This document shows positions 51,872 through 59,930 of a stretch of DNA of 64,000 nt, piece after piece. The position numbers and the translations under genes were made by a program. The notes beneath the pieces were generated by a model, which saw only the letters and a program-made list of their open reading frames with translations, ran no database searches and was not told the origin of the DNA. Origin of the DNA: CAIQQQ01 sp040399685. GTDB lineage: Bacteria > Pseudomonadota > Alphaproteobacteria > Acetobacterales > Acetobacteraceae. Location of the stretch: NCBI GenBank assembly GCA_040399685.1, contig JBBART010000022.1, forward strand, positions 21,132-85,131. Direction: 5' to 3'. Every line of letters starts with the position of its first letter. Within the stretch, counting starts at the first letter, position 1.

Positions 51872-52270
51872 CTACAGCGCCCGGACGATGAAATACCCTG
51901 CCGTCGCGGCAACTGCGGTGACGAAGGTGCCCCACACCATGTCGACAGCAGACACCAGCGCCGACCAACCGTTCAAAGTGGCGAGGTTGCTCATGTCATA
52001 GGTGCCATAGGCCACCAGCCCGAGCAGCGCACCGCCCCACAGCGCCCGCGTCCAGTCGCCCTGCGCCAAAGCCGGCATCACCGCGAAGGCCAGAACCCCC
52101 ACCACATAGAGAAGATAGAACCCCGCCGCGACCGGCATGTTCGGCTGGTCCAGCAGCAAGCCGCCAAGGCGCGGCTTGTAGAGTTGCTGCACCGCGACCG
52201 AGAGCCAGACGAAATCCATGGCGAAAAACACGATGGCCGTGGAGATGTAGGCGATGACGATGGTGCGCAT
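51872..52270 (-). CDS. DUF2177 family membrane protein
   Basis: A 132-residue protein with four membrane helices. MDFVWLSVAVQQLYKPRLGGLL and LLGLVAYGTYDMSNLATLNGW are the signature stretches of DUF2177. Its function is unknown. It lies alone, with 142 bases to the RcnB-like gene and 81 bases after the ilvE stop. Confidence 0.88.
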   Translation of the reverse strand: MRTIVIAYISTAIVFFAMDFVWLSVAVQQLYKPRLGGLLLDQPNMPVAAGFYLLYVVGVLAFAVMPALAQGDWTRALWGGALLGLVAYGTYDMSNLATLNGWSALVSAVDMVWGTFVTAVAATAGYFIVRAL

Positions 52271-52351
52271 GATAGCTCCAGAACTAAACCGTTCTTTTTC
52301 AAATGGGGGAAGCGGGAGATTGTTGCACCCCGCAACCCGCTTGATGTGAAA

Positions 52352-53254
52352 TTATCCCGCGGTGAGCCGTTCAACCTCGGCAGGAGGCTGGCGCACCAAC
52401 GCTTCGAACGCGGCCAGCAAGGCGGCCGTCACCGCGCCGGGGGTGAAGGCAAGGTCGCCAATCTGGCGCACCGGCGTCACCTCGGCGGCGGTGCCCACGA
52501 GGAACACCTCGCTGGCCTGGGCCATTTCCGCAGGCATGATCACCCGCTCCACCACCTTGAGGCCCTGACGCCGGGCGATGCTCATCACCACGCGCCGCGT
52601 GATGCCATCGAGGAAGCAATCCGGAATCGGCGTGTGCAACTCACCATCGAACACGAAGAACACGTTCGCCCCGGTGCCCTCGGCCACCTGGCCACGCCAG
52701 TCCAGCATCAGGGCGTCGTTGAAGCCACGGGCCTCGGCCTCGTGCTTGGCCAGCGTGCCGATCATATACAGCCCCGCAGCCTTGCTCGCTGTCGGCGCGG
52801 TTTCGGGATGCGGGCGCTTCCAGTTGGCGATGTCGAGCGTGACGCCCTTCATCCGATCGACCCCGAACATGTTCGGCCACGCCCAGGTGGCCACCATCAG
52901 ATGGATTTTGGACTGCTGTGCCGAGACCGAAAGCTGCTCCGTGCCGCGCCAGGCGAGCGGGCGCACATACGCCTCGGCCAGCCCGTTGGCTTCCACGACA
53001 TCGCGGCAGGCCTGGTCGATCTGGTCAGCGGTGTAGGGAATGTCGAAGCCCAAAATCTTGCCCGAGGCGATCAGCCGGTCGGTATGGGCGCGCAGTTTGA
53101 AGATATGACCCGAATAGGCCCGCTCGCCCTCGAACACGCCACTTGCGTAGTGCAACCCATGCGTCAGCACATGGATTTTCGCGTCGCGCCAGGGCACCAT
53201 GACGCCGTCGAGCCAAATCTGCCCGTCACGGTCATCGAAAGGAACGAGCGCCAT
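52352..53254 (-). CDS. ilvE: Branched-chain amino acid aminotransferase
   Basis: A 300-residue class IV PLP aminotransferase. HGLHYASGVFEGERAY is near the N-terminus, the PLP lysine is in SKAAGLYMIG, and the C-terminal signature includes EVFLVGTAAEVTPVRQIGD. It makes valine, leucine and isoleucine from their keto acids. It is divergent from petP with 127 bases between, an order often seen in Alphaproteobacteria. Confidence 0.95.
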   Translation of the reverse strand: MALVPFDDRDGQIWLDGVMVPWRDAKIHVLTHGLHYASGVFEGERAYSGHIFKLRAHTDRLIASGKILGFDIPYTADQIDQACRDVVEANGLAEAYVRPLAWRGTEQLSVSAQQSKIHLMVATWAWPNMFGVDRMKGVTLDIANWKRPHPETAPTASKAAGLYMIGTLAKHEAEARGFNDALMLDWRGQVAEGTGANVFFVFDGELHTPIPDCFLDGITRRVVMSIARRQGLKVVERVIMPAEMAQASEVFLVGTAAEVTPVRQIGDLAFTPGAVTAALLAAFEALVRQPPAEVERLTAG

Positions 53255-53273
53255 CGTGATATTCTCCGTAATA

Positions 53274-53303
53274 TTGTTGCTCTTGGCGGGCTGACGCTAT
53301 AAT
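53274..53303 (+). promoter_or_regulatory. Sigma-70-type promoter of petP-petR-kinase
   Basis: A perfect -10 TATAAT (53298-53303) follows TTGTTG (53274-53279) by 18 bases, in the gap between divergent ilvE and petP. Transcription would start near 53310, leaving a leader of about 70 bases that holds the short leader frame. Confidence 0.55.
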
Positions 53304-53355
53304 GAACGAATAAATTGCGTCAATGATCCTGACCCAAATCGGAGGTATGCCAGAT

Positions 53356-53385
53356 ATGCCGGACCAGCAGGTGAGGCCTTTGTGA
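53356..53385 (+). CDS. Possible 9-residue leader peptide coupled to petP
   Basis: ATG at 53356 lies 10 bases after a strong GGAGG (53341-53345) and encodes MPDQQVRPL. Its stop TGA (53383-53385) overlaps the petP GTG start (53382-53384). The petP start itself has only a weak ribosome site (GAGG), so coupled translation is plausible. No conservation evidence is available. Confidence 0.25.
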   Translation: MPDQQVRPL

Positions 53386-53930
53386 GCGACGCCAGAACCA
53401 GCCCCAAACCCACGCACGGCCAACAGCTCCCCGCTGCCGGCACCAACCTGCTGTTCCTGCGCGAGGAAGAGATCCGCACCGCGCAGGACCTGCTGTTCTT
53501 CGCCTATCGCGATTTCACCAATGCCGCCGATGTCATTCTCGATGAGATCGGCCTCGGCCGGGCCCATCACCGCGCGTTGCACTTTATCGGCCGCAATCCG
53601 CACATCGCCGTGACGGATTTGCTCGGCCTGTTGCGCATCACCAAGCAAAGCCTGGCACGCGTTCTGGGCGATCTGGTGGATCTTGCCCATGTGGCGCAAA
53701 GCCCCGGCCGCGCCGATCGCCGGCAACGCCTGCTCATCCTCACGCCCTCTGGCGTGGCGCTGGAGCGCCGGCTGTTCGAACAGCAGCGCGACCGGCTGGC
53801 CACCGCCTACCGTGAGGCAGGCCCCGGCGCGGTGGAAGGCTTCCGCCGCGTGATGCGCGGCATCATGGACGAACCGGCCCGCAGCTACATCGACACCACC
53901 GACACCGCTGCTCGGGCACGAAAGGGCTGA
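53382..53930 (+). CDS. petP: MarR-family regulator PetP
   Basis: A 182-residue MarR-type protein with a GTG start. The winged helix spans about residues 65-125 (IAVTDLLGLLRITKQSLARVLGDLVDL, then GRADRRQRLLILTPSG). The gene lies directly before an OmpR-type response regulator and a sensor kinase. That is the petP-petR arrangement first described in Rhodobacter capsulatus near cytochrome bc1 genes. The effector is unknown. A 3-base gap separates it from petR. Confidence 0.85.
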   Translation: MSDARTSPKPTHGQQLPAAGTNLLFLREEEIRTAQDLLFFAYRDFTNAADVILDEIGLGRAHHRALHFIGRNPHIAVTDLLGLLRITKQSLARVLGDLVDLAHVAQSPGRADRRQRLLILTPSGVALERRLFEQQRDRLATAYREAGPGAVEGFRRVMRGIMDEPARSYIDTTDTAARARKG

Positions 53931-53933
53931 TCC

Positions 53934-54641
53934 ATGACTGAAGAATCCCTCATCCTGGTGGTCGACGACGATGCCCGCCTGCGCAGCCTGCTGCAGCGCT
54001 TCCTGGCCGAAGCAGGCTTTCGCGTCACCACCGCCGAGACCGCCGAAAAGGCGCGGGACCAGCTTCGGTTCCTGCAACCGGATTTGATGGTGCTGGACGT
54101 GATGATGCCCGGCGAAAGCGGCCTGTCACTCACACAGTCGCTCAAGTTGGACAACATCACCTTGCCCATTATCCTGCTGACCGCAGCCGGCTCCCCCGAG
54201 GACCGGATTGCCGGGTTCGAGGCCGGGGCCGATGATTACCTGCCCAAGCCGTTCGACCCGCGCGAACTGGTGCTGCGCATCCGCGCCATGCTGCGCCGCA
54301 CCCCCGCAGGCCCACCCGTGGTACCGGAACCGCAACAGCAAGGCCCGGTGCAACTCGGCCTCATGAGCTTCGATCCTGCCCGCGGCGAGTTGCGGGGCCA
54401 GAACGGCCCGGTGCGGCTGACCGGCGGCGAATCCGCCCTGCTCACCGCCATGGCAGGGCGCGCCCACGAAGTGCTGTCCCGCGATGACATCGCAGCCGCA
54501 TTGGGCACCGACGAATCAAGCGAACGCGCCATCGACGTGCAAATGACCCGGCTTCGGCGCAAGATCGAGATCGACCCCCGCGAGCCGCGCTTCCTGCACA
54601 CCGTTCGCGGCCGCGGCTATGTGTTGAAACCCGGACCCTGA
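53934..54641 (+). CDS. petR: OmpR-family response regulator PetR
   Basis: A 235-residue response regulator. The receiver acid pocket is VVDDDAR, the phospho-acceptor is Asp55 in LMVLDVMMPGESG, and Lys is in LPKPFDPREL. The C-terminal OmpR winged helix (SRDDIAAALGTDESSERAIDVQMTRLRRKI) ends in HTVRGRGYVLK. It is cotranscribed with the kinase downstream (2-base gap). In R. capsulatus PetR is needed for cytochrome gene expression; the regulon here is unknown. Confidence 0.93.
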   Translation: MTEESLILVVDDDARLRSLLQRFLAEAGFRVTTAETAEKARDQLRFLQPDLMVLDVMMPGESGLSLTQSLKLDNITLPIILLTAAGSPEDRIAGFEAGADDYLPKPFDPRELVLRIRAMLRRTPAGPPVVPEPQQQGPVQLGLMSFDPARGELRGQNGPVRLTGGESALLTAMAGRAHEVLSRDDIAAALGTDESSERAIDVQMTRLRRKIEIDPREPRFLHTVRGRGYVLKPGP

Positions 54642-54643
54642 TC

Positions 54644-55975
54644 ATGCGCCTGCCGTTGCACCACCAGGCCCAGGCCATCAAGAACATGCTGCCCCGCTCG
54701 CTGCTGGGGCGGTCGCTGCTGATCATGCTGATCCCGTTGATCGTGGTGCAGGGCGTGGCGTTGCAGATCTTCTATGGCAGCCATCTTGAGATCGTCTCCC
54801 GCCGCTTCGCCAGCGCCATCGCCGGCGAGATCGCCACCACCGTCGAGCAGTTGCAGCGCTTCCCCGGTCCGGCCGACCGCGCCTGGGCGCTCGACAGCGC
54901 GTGGGACCGGCTGGAACTGTCGATGGTGTTCAACCAGGGCGAGGTTCTGTCCAATGCCGACCAGCCGCCCGGCCAGGAAACCCAGGGCGGCCTGGCCGGC
55001 GCCCTGACCGAGCGGGTGCGCAAGCCGTTCCAGCTCGACTGGACCTCAGACCCACGCTCAGTGCTGATCCGCGTGCAGATGCCGGACGGCGTGCTGGACA
55101 TCCAGGCCCCGCGCAAACGCCTGTATGCCGGCACCATCTATCTGTTCGTCATCTGGCTGGTTGGCTCGTCGATGCTGCTGTTCGGCATTTCCGCCTTGTT
55201 CATGCGCAACCAGGTGCGCGCCCTGCGCCGGTTGGCGGGCGCCGCCGAGGCGTTCGGCATCGGCCGCGACCTGGGCGCCATCAAGCCCGAAGGGGCTGCC
55301 GAAATCCGTCAGGCCGCCGTCGCCTTCAACCGCATGCAGGAGCGCATCCGCCGCTTCCTCGCCCAACGCACAGACCTGCTCGCCGGCGTGTCGCATGATC
55401 TGCGCACCCCCCTCACCCGGCTGCGCCTGAATGTGGCGCTGCTGGAAATGGACCCGGCACTGGCGTCGGACGCGGCCGACATGGAGGGCGACATCGCCGA
55501 GATGGACCGCATGATCGAAGGCTACCTTGCCTTCGCACGCGGCGAGGGCACCGAGCAGGCGCAGCCCACCGATCTGGGCGCCGTCCTTGAGGACATTGCC
55601 AACAATGCGCGGCGCACCGGCTCGGACATCGCCCTCGACGCCCCGCGCGACATGGTGCTGTGGCTGCGCCCGGACGCGACCCGCCGCGCAATCACCAACC
55701 TCGTCGACAACGCGCGCCGCCATGCCCGGCATGTCACGCTCAAGGCCCACCGCACCACGCCCCGCGCAGTGGAAATCACCGTCGATGACGACGGACCGGG
55801 CATCCCCGAGGATCGGCGAGAATCGGTCTTTCGGCCCTTCGCCAGTGGGGCTGCCGGCGGCACCGGCCTCGGCCTGACCATCGCGCGCGATATTGTGCGT
55901 GCGCATGGCGGCGAGATCATCCTCGAGGACAGCCCCAGCGGCGGGTTGCGCGCACGCGTCGTATTGCCGGTTTAA
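54644..55975 (+). CDS. Sensor histidine kinase paired with PetR
   Basis: A 443-residue membrane kinase of the EnvZ type. Membrane segments lie at about residues 18-45 and 163-187 and flank a periplasmic domain of about 115 residues. HAMP follows, then the phospho-accepting His251 in GVSHDLRTPLTRL. The ATPase boxes are NLVDNARRH, DDDGPGIP and GTGLGLTIAR. It should phosphorylate the PetR protein encoded upstream. The signal is unknown. Confidence 0.93.
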   Translation: MRLPLHHQAQAIKNMLPRSLLGRSLLIMLIPLIVVQGVALQIFYGSHLEIVSRRFASAIAGEIATTVEQLQRFPGPADRAWALDSAWDRLELSMVFNQGEVLSNADQPPGQETQGGLAGALTERVRKPFQLDWTSDPRSVLIRVQMPDGVLDIQAPRKRLYAGTIYLFVIWLVGSSMLLFGISALFMRNQVRALRRLAGAAEAFGIGRDLGAIKPEGAAEIRQAAVAFNRMQERIRRFLAQRTDLLAGVSHDLRTPLTRLRLNVALLEMDPALASDAADMEGDIAEMDRMIEGYLAFARGEGTEQAQPTDLGAVLEDIANNARRTGSDIALDAPRDMVLWLRPDATRRAITNLVDNARRHARHVTLKAHRTTPRAVEITVDDDGPGIPEDRRESVFRPFASGAAGGTGLGLTIARDIVRAHGGEIILEDSPSGGLRARVVLPV

Positions 55976-55993
55976 CGCGCGCCGCGCCGTTTT

Positions 55994-58621
55994 TTAGCTG
56001 CATGCGTCGGCGATCACCTGGAGCAGCTTCTGCTCAACGGCATCGATCTGGAACGGCTTGTTGATCACAGCGCTCCCCACGAGGCTGGGCGGCAAAATGG
56101 ACGATGCATTGTAGCCGGTGCTGAACACGAACGGGATGCCGCGCGCCTTCAATATCATGGCCACGTCCCACGACATTTCCCCATCGAGGTTGACGTCGAG
56201 CAGGGCGGCGTCGAAATTCTCCTCACGCGCCAGCACAAGCGCCTCGGCGATACGGGTCGCCGGGCCCACGATTTCCCAGCCGATGTCATCAAACATGGCC
56301 TCGATGCTCATCACGATCAGAAATGAATCCTCCACGACAAGAACCCGCAACTTCTTCGCCACAGGCGGCAGCGCCGGAGCGGCTGCAACCAGGGCCACCA
56401 AGGCTTCAATCGTTGGATATGCGCGGGACGTGGGCAGGCAAACCGACTCCGGTGGCAGGAAGATATGGCAGACAACGCCCGTCGGCAGGTATTGCAAGGT
56501 TGCTCGCCCGTTCGTCTCCATGGCCAGGGCGCGCTCGATCAGCGCCGAGCCAAATCCTCGCCGGCTGGGCGGGCTGACCGGAGGCCCGCCGGACTCAGTC
56601 CAGGACAGCGTGATGCCGCCATCGTTGGACGATTTCCAGCCCACGGCCAGGCAACCACCCGGTTGAGACAACGATCCGAATTTCCCGGCATTGGTCGCCA
56701 ATTCATGGATGGCCAGCGACAATGCCAACGCTGATTTGGGCGTCAGCAGCACATCCGCGCCGCTCAACACAACGCCGGATACACCGTTGGAATAAGCGGC
56801 CAGCTCCTCACGCAGCAATTTTTCAATCGACACGCCTTCCCAACGGCTGTCCGACAGCAGGCTATGCGCTTTCGCCATCGATTGAATGCGGCCGTCCAAC
56901 CCTTTGACAAACCCGGTCAACGTGTCTGCGCTCCGGCTGGTCTGCACCACAAGCGCCTGGATGTTGGCGATCGTGTTCTTCACGCGGTGGTCCAGTTCGG
57001 CCATCAGAAGCTGGTCACGCTCGGAAGCCCGCCGCCGCTCGCGGGCCGCGGCGTTGATCCGGCGCAGCACCACATGCAGCAGCGACACGCGCAGATCGAA
57101 AGCCGCATCGATATCCGATGGCGCCCAAGGCAGGCATCGGCCGCGCACCGTCTCTTTCCAGATCTCGAATGATTTGCGCGGCCGCAGCCGATCGCCGTCA
57201 GGCCCCCTCACCACCAGCTTCTTTGGCTCTCCGGCCCAGAGCGAGGTGCCGGCGAGTTCGGGACGAAACCAGATGATATAGTCCGAAGGTTCGTGCGACA
57301 CCGAGATAACCAGCAGGCCCGACGCCGAATCGGCGTAGCTCAGGGCCGGTGGCCAGACCTCCGACAGACGGTCCGTTGAATAGATGCCGTCTGAATCCGT
57401 CACATGGGTGTTCAGCCACCCCACAAGGCTTTCGATGTCGGCTTTGTCGGGCGTGGTGCCCAGGGAGGTCAACTGGCCCTTCACGCATATGGCAACCCCA
57501 CCATGCCTGCGGCCATGAACGTCGGGGTCTCCACATACAATGTAGTCAAGCAGGTTGGGCGATTGCTGCGTCAACCCCACCGCATAGTCGTCCGCATCCG
57601 CCAGATTGAGCATGAGATTCTGCAGCACCATCCGGCTCGCCAGCCTTGCATCGAACTGCTCGCCCTTGTCACGCGCCTCCAATTGCAACGAGAACATGGA
57701 GCCAAACAACTCACAGACCGCACGCAAATGGCGTGGCAAGCGGCGGGGGCTGTAATGGTGGCAGGCAATAAGCCCCCAAAGTTCGCCGCCTCGGATGATC
57801 GAGATCGACATGGAAGCGTCGATGCCCATGTTGCGCAAATATTCACGGTGAACCGGCGACACATCGCGCAGCACCGACCGGCTCATATCCAGCGGCAATC
57901 CGGTCTGCGGGTTGAACCGCGGTGTCAGCGGCGCCGGCGTGTAATCAACCTGGGTGATGAGCCGAAGCCAGTTTTTGACATACAGAGCACGGGCCTGCTT
58001 GGGAATGTCCGCCGCTGGGTAATGCAGGTCCAGAAATGGCTCAAGTTGCTCTTCACGACTTTCAGCGATGACCCAGCCGGAGCCATCCTGCATGAACCGA
58101 TAGACCAGTGCACGGTCATAGCCTGTGACGTCGCGCACACGCTCTGCCGCCATTTGGCACAATGCCTGCGTGGACGATGCCGCCTCGAACCCCGCGACCA
58201 TTTCCATCACGCCCGTCAAGGGATCGGCCGCAAAGCGATCACTCAGATCGGCCGCCTCGAATTCCAGAACGACAACGCCGTCGATGCGATGCATGCTCGC
58301 ATCAAGCGGAAAATCTGGCACAGCCCGCAGCATCGGGTCCAGCAGATGCCGTGGGGCAGCAAGGGTCATTCCGGCAATGAGGCCGCGCAGGCTCGCGATC
58401 TGACTGGGTCCGAACAGCCCCTCGATAGAACGTGCCAGCAAGGCATCCAGGGGCACGCCCAGCAACCCCTGTGTGTCACCCGCCGCTTGCAACACGACGA
58501 GCGTATCCGGATCCAGCACCAGCATCGCGCCATGCGGCAGGATCGTACCCGGAATATGGATCGGCTCCCGATCGCATTCCGTTACATCCACCATTGCCGT
58601 CACCTGATCGTCGTCAGCCAT
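55994..58621 (-). CDS. bphP: Bacteriophytochrome HWE-type histidine kinase with receiver
   Basis: An 875-residue red/far-red light receptor. The N-terminal PAS has Cys16 (TECDREPIHIPG), the biliverdin attachment site. GAF carries PAADIP at 202-207 (usually PASDIP) and DVSPVHREYLRNMG with His258. PHY has the PRKSF tongue motif at 481-485. The HWE kinase has His545 (LDHRVKNTIANIQAL). A C-terminal receiver with Asp809 (ALLDVNLDG) is fused. No haem oxygenase gene for biliverdin adjoins. It converges on the PetR-kinase operon. Confidence 0.95.
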   Translation of the reverse strand: MADDDQVTAMVDVTECDREPIHIPGTILPHGAMLVLDPDTLVVLQAAGDTQGLLGVPLDALLARSIEGLFGPSQIASLRGLIAGMTLAAPRHLLDPMLRAVPDFPLDASMHRIDGVVVLEFEAADLSDRFAADPLTGVMEMVAGFEAASSTQALCQMAAERVRDVTGYDRALVYRFMQDGSGWVIAESREEQLEPFLDLHYPAADIPKQARALYVKNWLRLITQVDYTPAPLTPRFNPQTGLPLDMSRSVLRDVSPVHREYLRNMGIDASMSISIIRGGELWGLIACHHYSPRRLPRHLRAVCELFGSMFSLQLEARDKGEQFDARLASRMVLQNLMLNLADADDYAVGLTQQSPNLLDYIVCGDPDVHGRRHGGVAICVKGQLTSLGTTPDKADIESLVGWLNTHVTDSDGIYSTDRLSEVWPPALSYADSASGLLVISVSHEPSDYIIWFRPELAGTSLWAGEPKKLVVRGPDGDRLRPRKSFEIWKETVRGRCLPWAPSDIDAAFDLRVSLLHVVLRRINAAARERRRASERDQLLMAELDHRVKNTIANIQALVVQTSRSADTLTGFVKGLDGRIQSMAKAHSLLSDSRWEGVSIEKLLREELAAYSNGVSGVVLSGADVLLTPKSALALSLAIHELATNAGKFGSLSQPGGCLAVGWKSSNDGGITLSWTESGGPPVSPPSRRGFGSALIERALAMETNGRATLQYLPTGVVCHIFLPPESVCLPTSRAYPTIEALVALVAAAPALPPVAKKLRVLVVEDSFLIVMSIEAMFDDIGWEIVGPATRIAEALVLAREENFDAALLDVNLDGEMSWDVAMILKARGIPFVFSTGYNASSILPPSLVGSAVINKPFQIDAVEQKLLQVIADACS

Positions 58622-59033
58622 CTGTTACCGAATCCGATCTATTGTCGCCGTCAGAATGTTCGGACGAGCGTGGCCATGGCGCGTTCTGCATCATATGCGC
58701 ACGGTTTCTTGAAGTCGCCCCTGGCAGCCGCCCGGACCAAACATCCAGGAAGCGCACCAAGCCAGATCAGGCAGAGCAGAACCGGCCCGCGAAGCAGATT
58801 TTGATCTCACCCTACAAGGGTAAGCGCCACTCCCATTAGATCGTTCCATTCTCAAAAAACATTTCTAGGCAGGAGGCAGTTGCGGCATACCGGCACCGCC
58901 CAGAGGCCGCCAATGTAGAATGGGAACAATATTTGGCGCGAAGGACCGCAATACCTTTTGCTGCAGTTTGAAACTGCCACAGCGCCGCTCCGCATCAACG
59001 ATGCGCAACATCCCATCGCCAAGGGACGGCACC
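58622..59033. other. Gene-free gap with a 15-base palindrome
   Basis: About 410 bases upstream of bphP and of the sulfur pseudogenes with no credible gene. GCAGTTT-G-AAACTGC (58963-58977) is a perfect palindrome, 57 bases before the remnant persulfide dioxygenase start. It could be a surviving operator of that dead gene or a simple hairpin. An unplaced bphP promoter should also lie here. Confidence 0.4.
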
Positions 59034-59326
59034 ATGATTTTCAGCCAATTGTTCGAGCCTGTATCCGGAACCTGTTCCTACCGGCTCGCCAGCCAGCGTG
59101 GCGGTGCCCGCCAACATGTACCGGGGCCTGGCTCAGGCGCATATCGCCCGCAATGGCGCGATCAGCGGCGCGCTGCATCTGTTGTGTCACGAACCTGCAG
59201 GAGAACATTTCGCCCGGTAGCGCGTTACACCGACTCGATGCCACGCCCGCCCGGACACTGCTGTTCTGCCCGGCATATCGAGGGGGCATCGACGCCTGGA
59301 AAAAGGCGGGCGGCACGCTGGCCTGA
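59034..59326 (+). pseudogene. Remnant of a persulfide dioxygenase (ETHE1/Blh)-rhodanese fusion
   Basis: Three fragments in three frames follow in the right order. Frame of 59034: MIFSQLFEPVSGTCSYRLAS, the N-terminus of the MBL-fold persulfide dioxygenase. Frame of 59101: AVPANMYRGLAQAHIA, the end of that domain. Frame ending at 59326: NLQENISPGSALHRLDATPA, a Cys, then GGIDAWKKAGGTLA, the rhodanese domain. Nearly 200 residues of the metal-binding core and part of the rhodanese are missing. The original protein oxidised glutathione persulfide in sulfide detoxification. The fragments cannot be functional. Confidence 0.75.
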
Positions 59327-59365
59327 ACCGTGGTTCAAGCCATATCTGAACTGGAACCATAGCCT

Positions 59366-59927
59366 ATGACCATGATCGCACATGCCCCTGGCTGGGCCGA
59401 GGATCTCGCCGGCGCCATTGGCCACACGAAGCTGATCAAGCTCCGCCGCGCCTCGGAGGCCACCGGCTGCACCATCCTGGGCAAGGCCGAGTTCATGAAT
59501 CCGGGCGGTTCGGTGAAGGACCGGGCCGGTCTTGCGATTATTCTGGACGCCGAACAGCGCGGCACGCTGACGCCGGGCGGCACCATCGTCGAGGGTACCG
59601 CCGGCAACACCGGCATCGGGCTGACGGTGGTGGGCAATGCGCGCGGGTATAAAACCGTCATCGTGATGCCGGAGACACAGAGCCGGGAAAAGATCGACTT
59701 CCTGCGCATGATCGGCGCCGATCTGCGCCTGGTGCCTGCCTAGCCCTACAGCGATCCCGGCAACTACGTGCATGTCTCCCGCCGCCATCCGGGTGGCCAA
59801 GGCCATGGGCCCAGGGCACACCATCGTGACCATCCTGTGCGACGGCGGCGCGCGCTATCAATCGAAGCTGTACAACCCCGAATTCCTGCGCGCGCGCAGC
59901 CTGCCCGTCCCGCCCTGGATGGCGTAA
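59366..59927 (+). pseudogene. cysK: Cysteine synthase pseudogene (nonsense codon, central deletion, frameshift)
   Basis: The first 125 residues are good CysK sequence, including the PLP lysine in NPGGSVKDRAG and EGTAGNTGIGL. A TAG at 59741 then stops the frame. The same frame continues after it as PYSDPGNYVHVSRR, and at about 59784 it jumps by one frame into the authentic C-terminus (AIRVAKAMGPGHTIVTILCD to the stop at 59927). About 150 central residues, including the cofactor phosphate-binding part, are lost. A short GCCGCC repeat lies at the junction. Confidence 0.88.
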
Positions 59928-59930
59928 GCG

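Noticed and set aside
59041..59316. Minus-strand open frame across the persulfide dioxygenase remnant
   Set aside because: No recognisable domain; the plus strand carries ordered fragments of a known protein.
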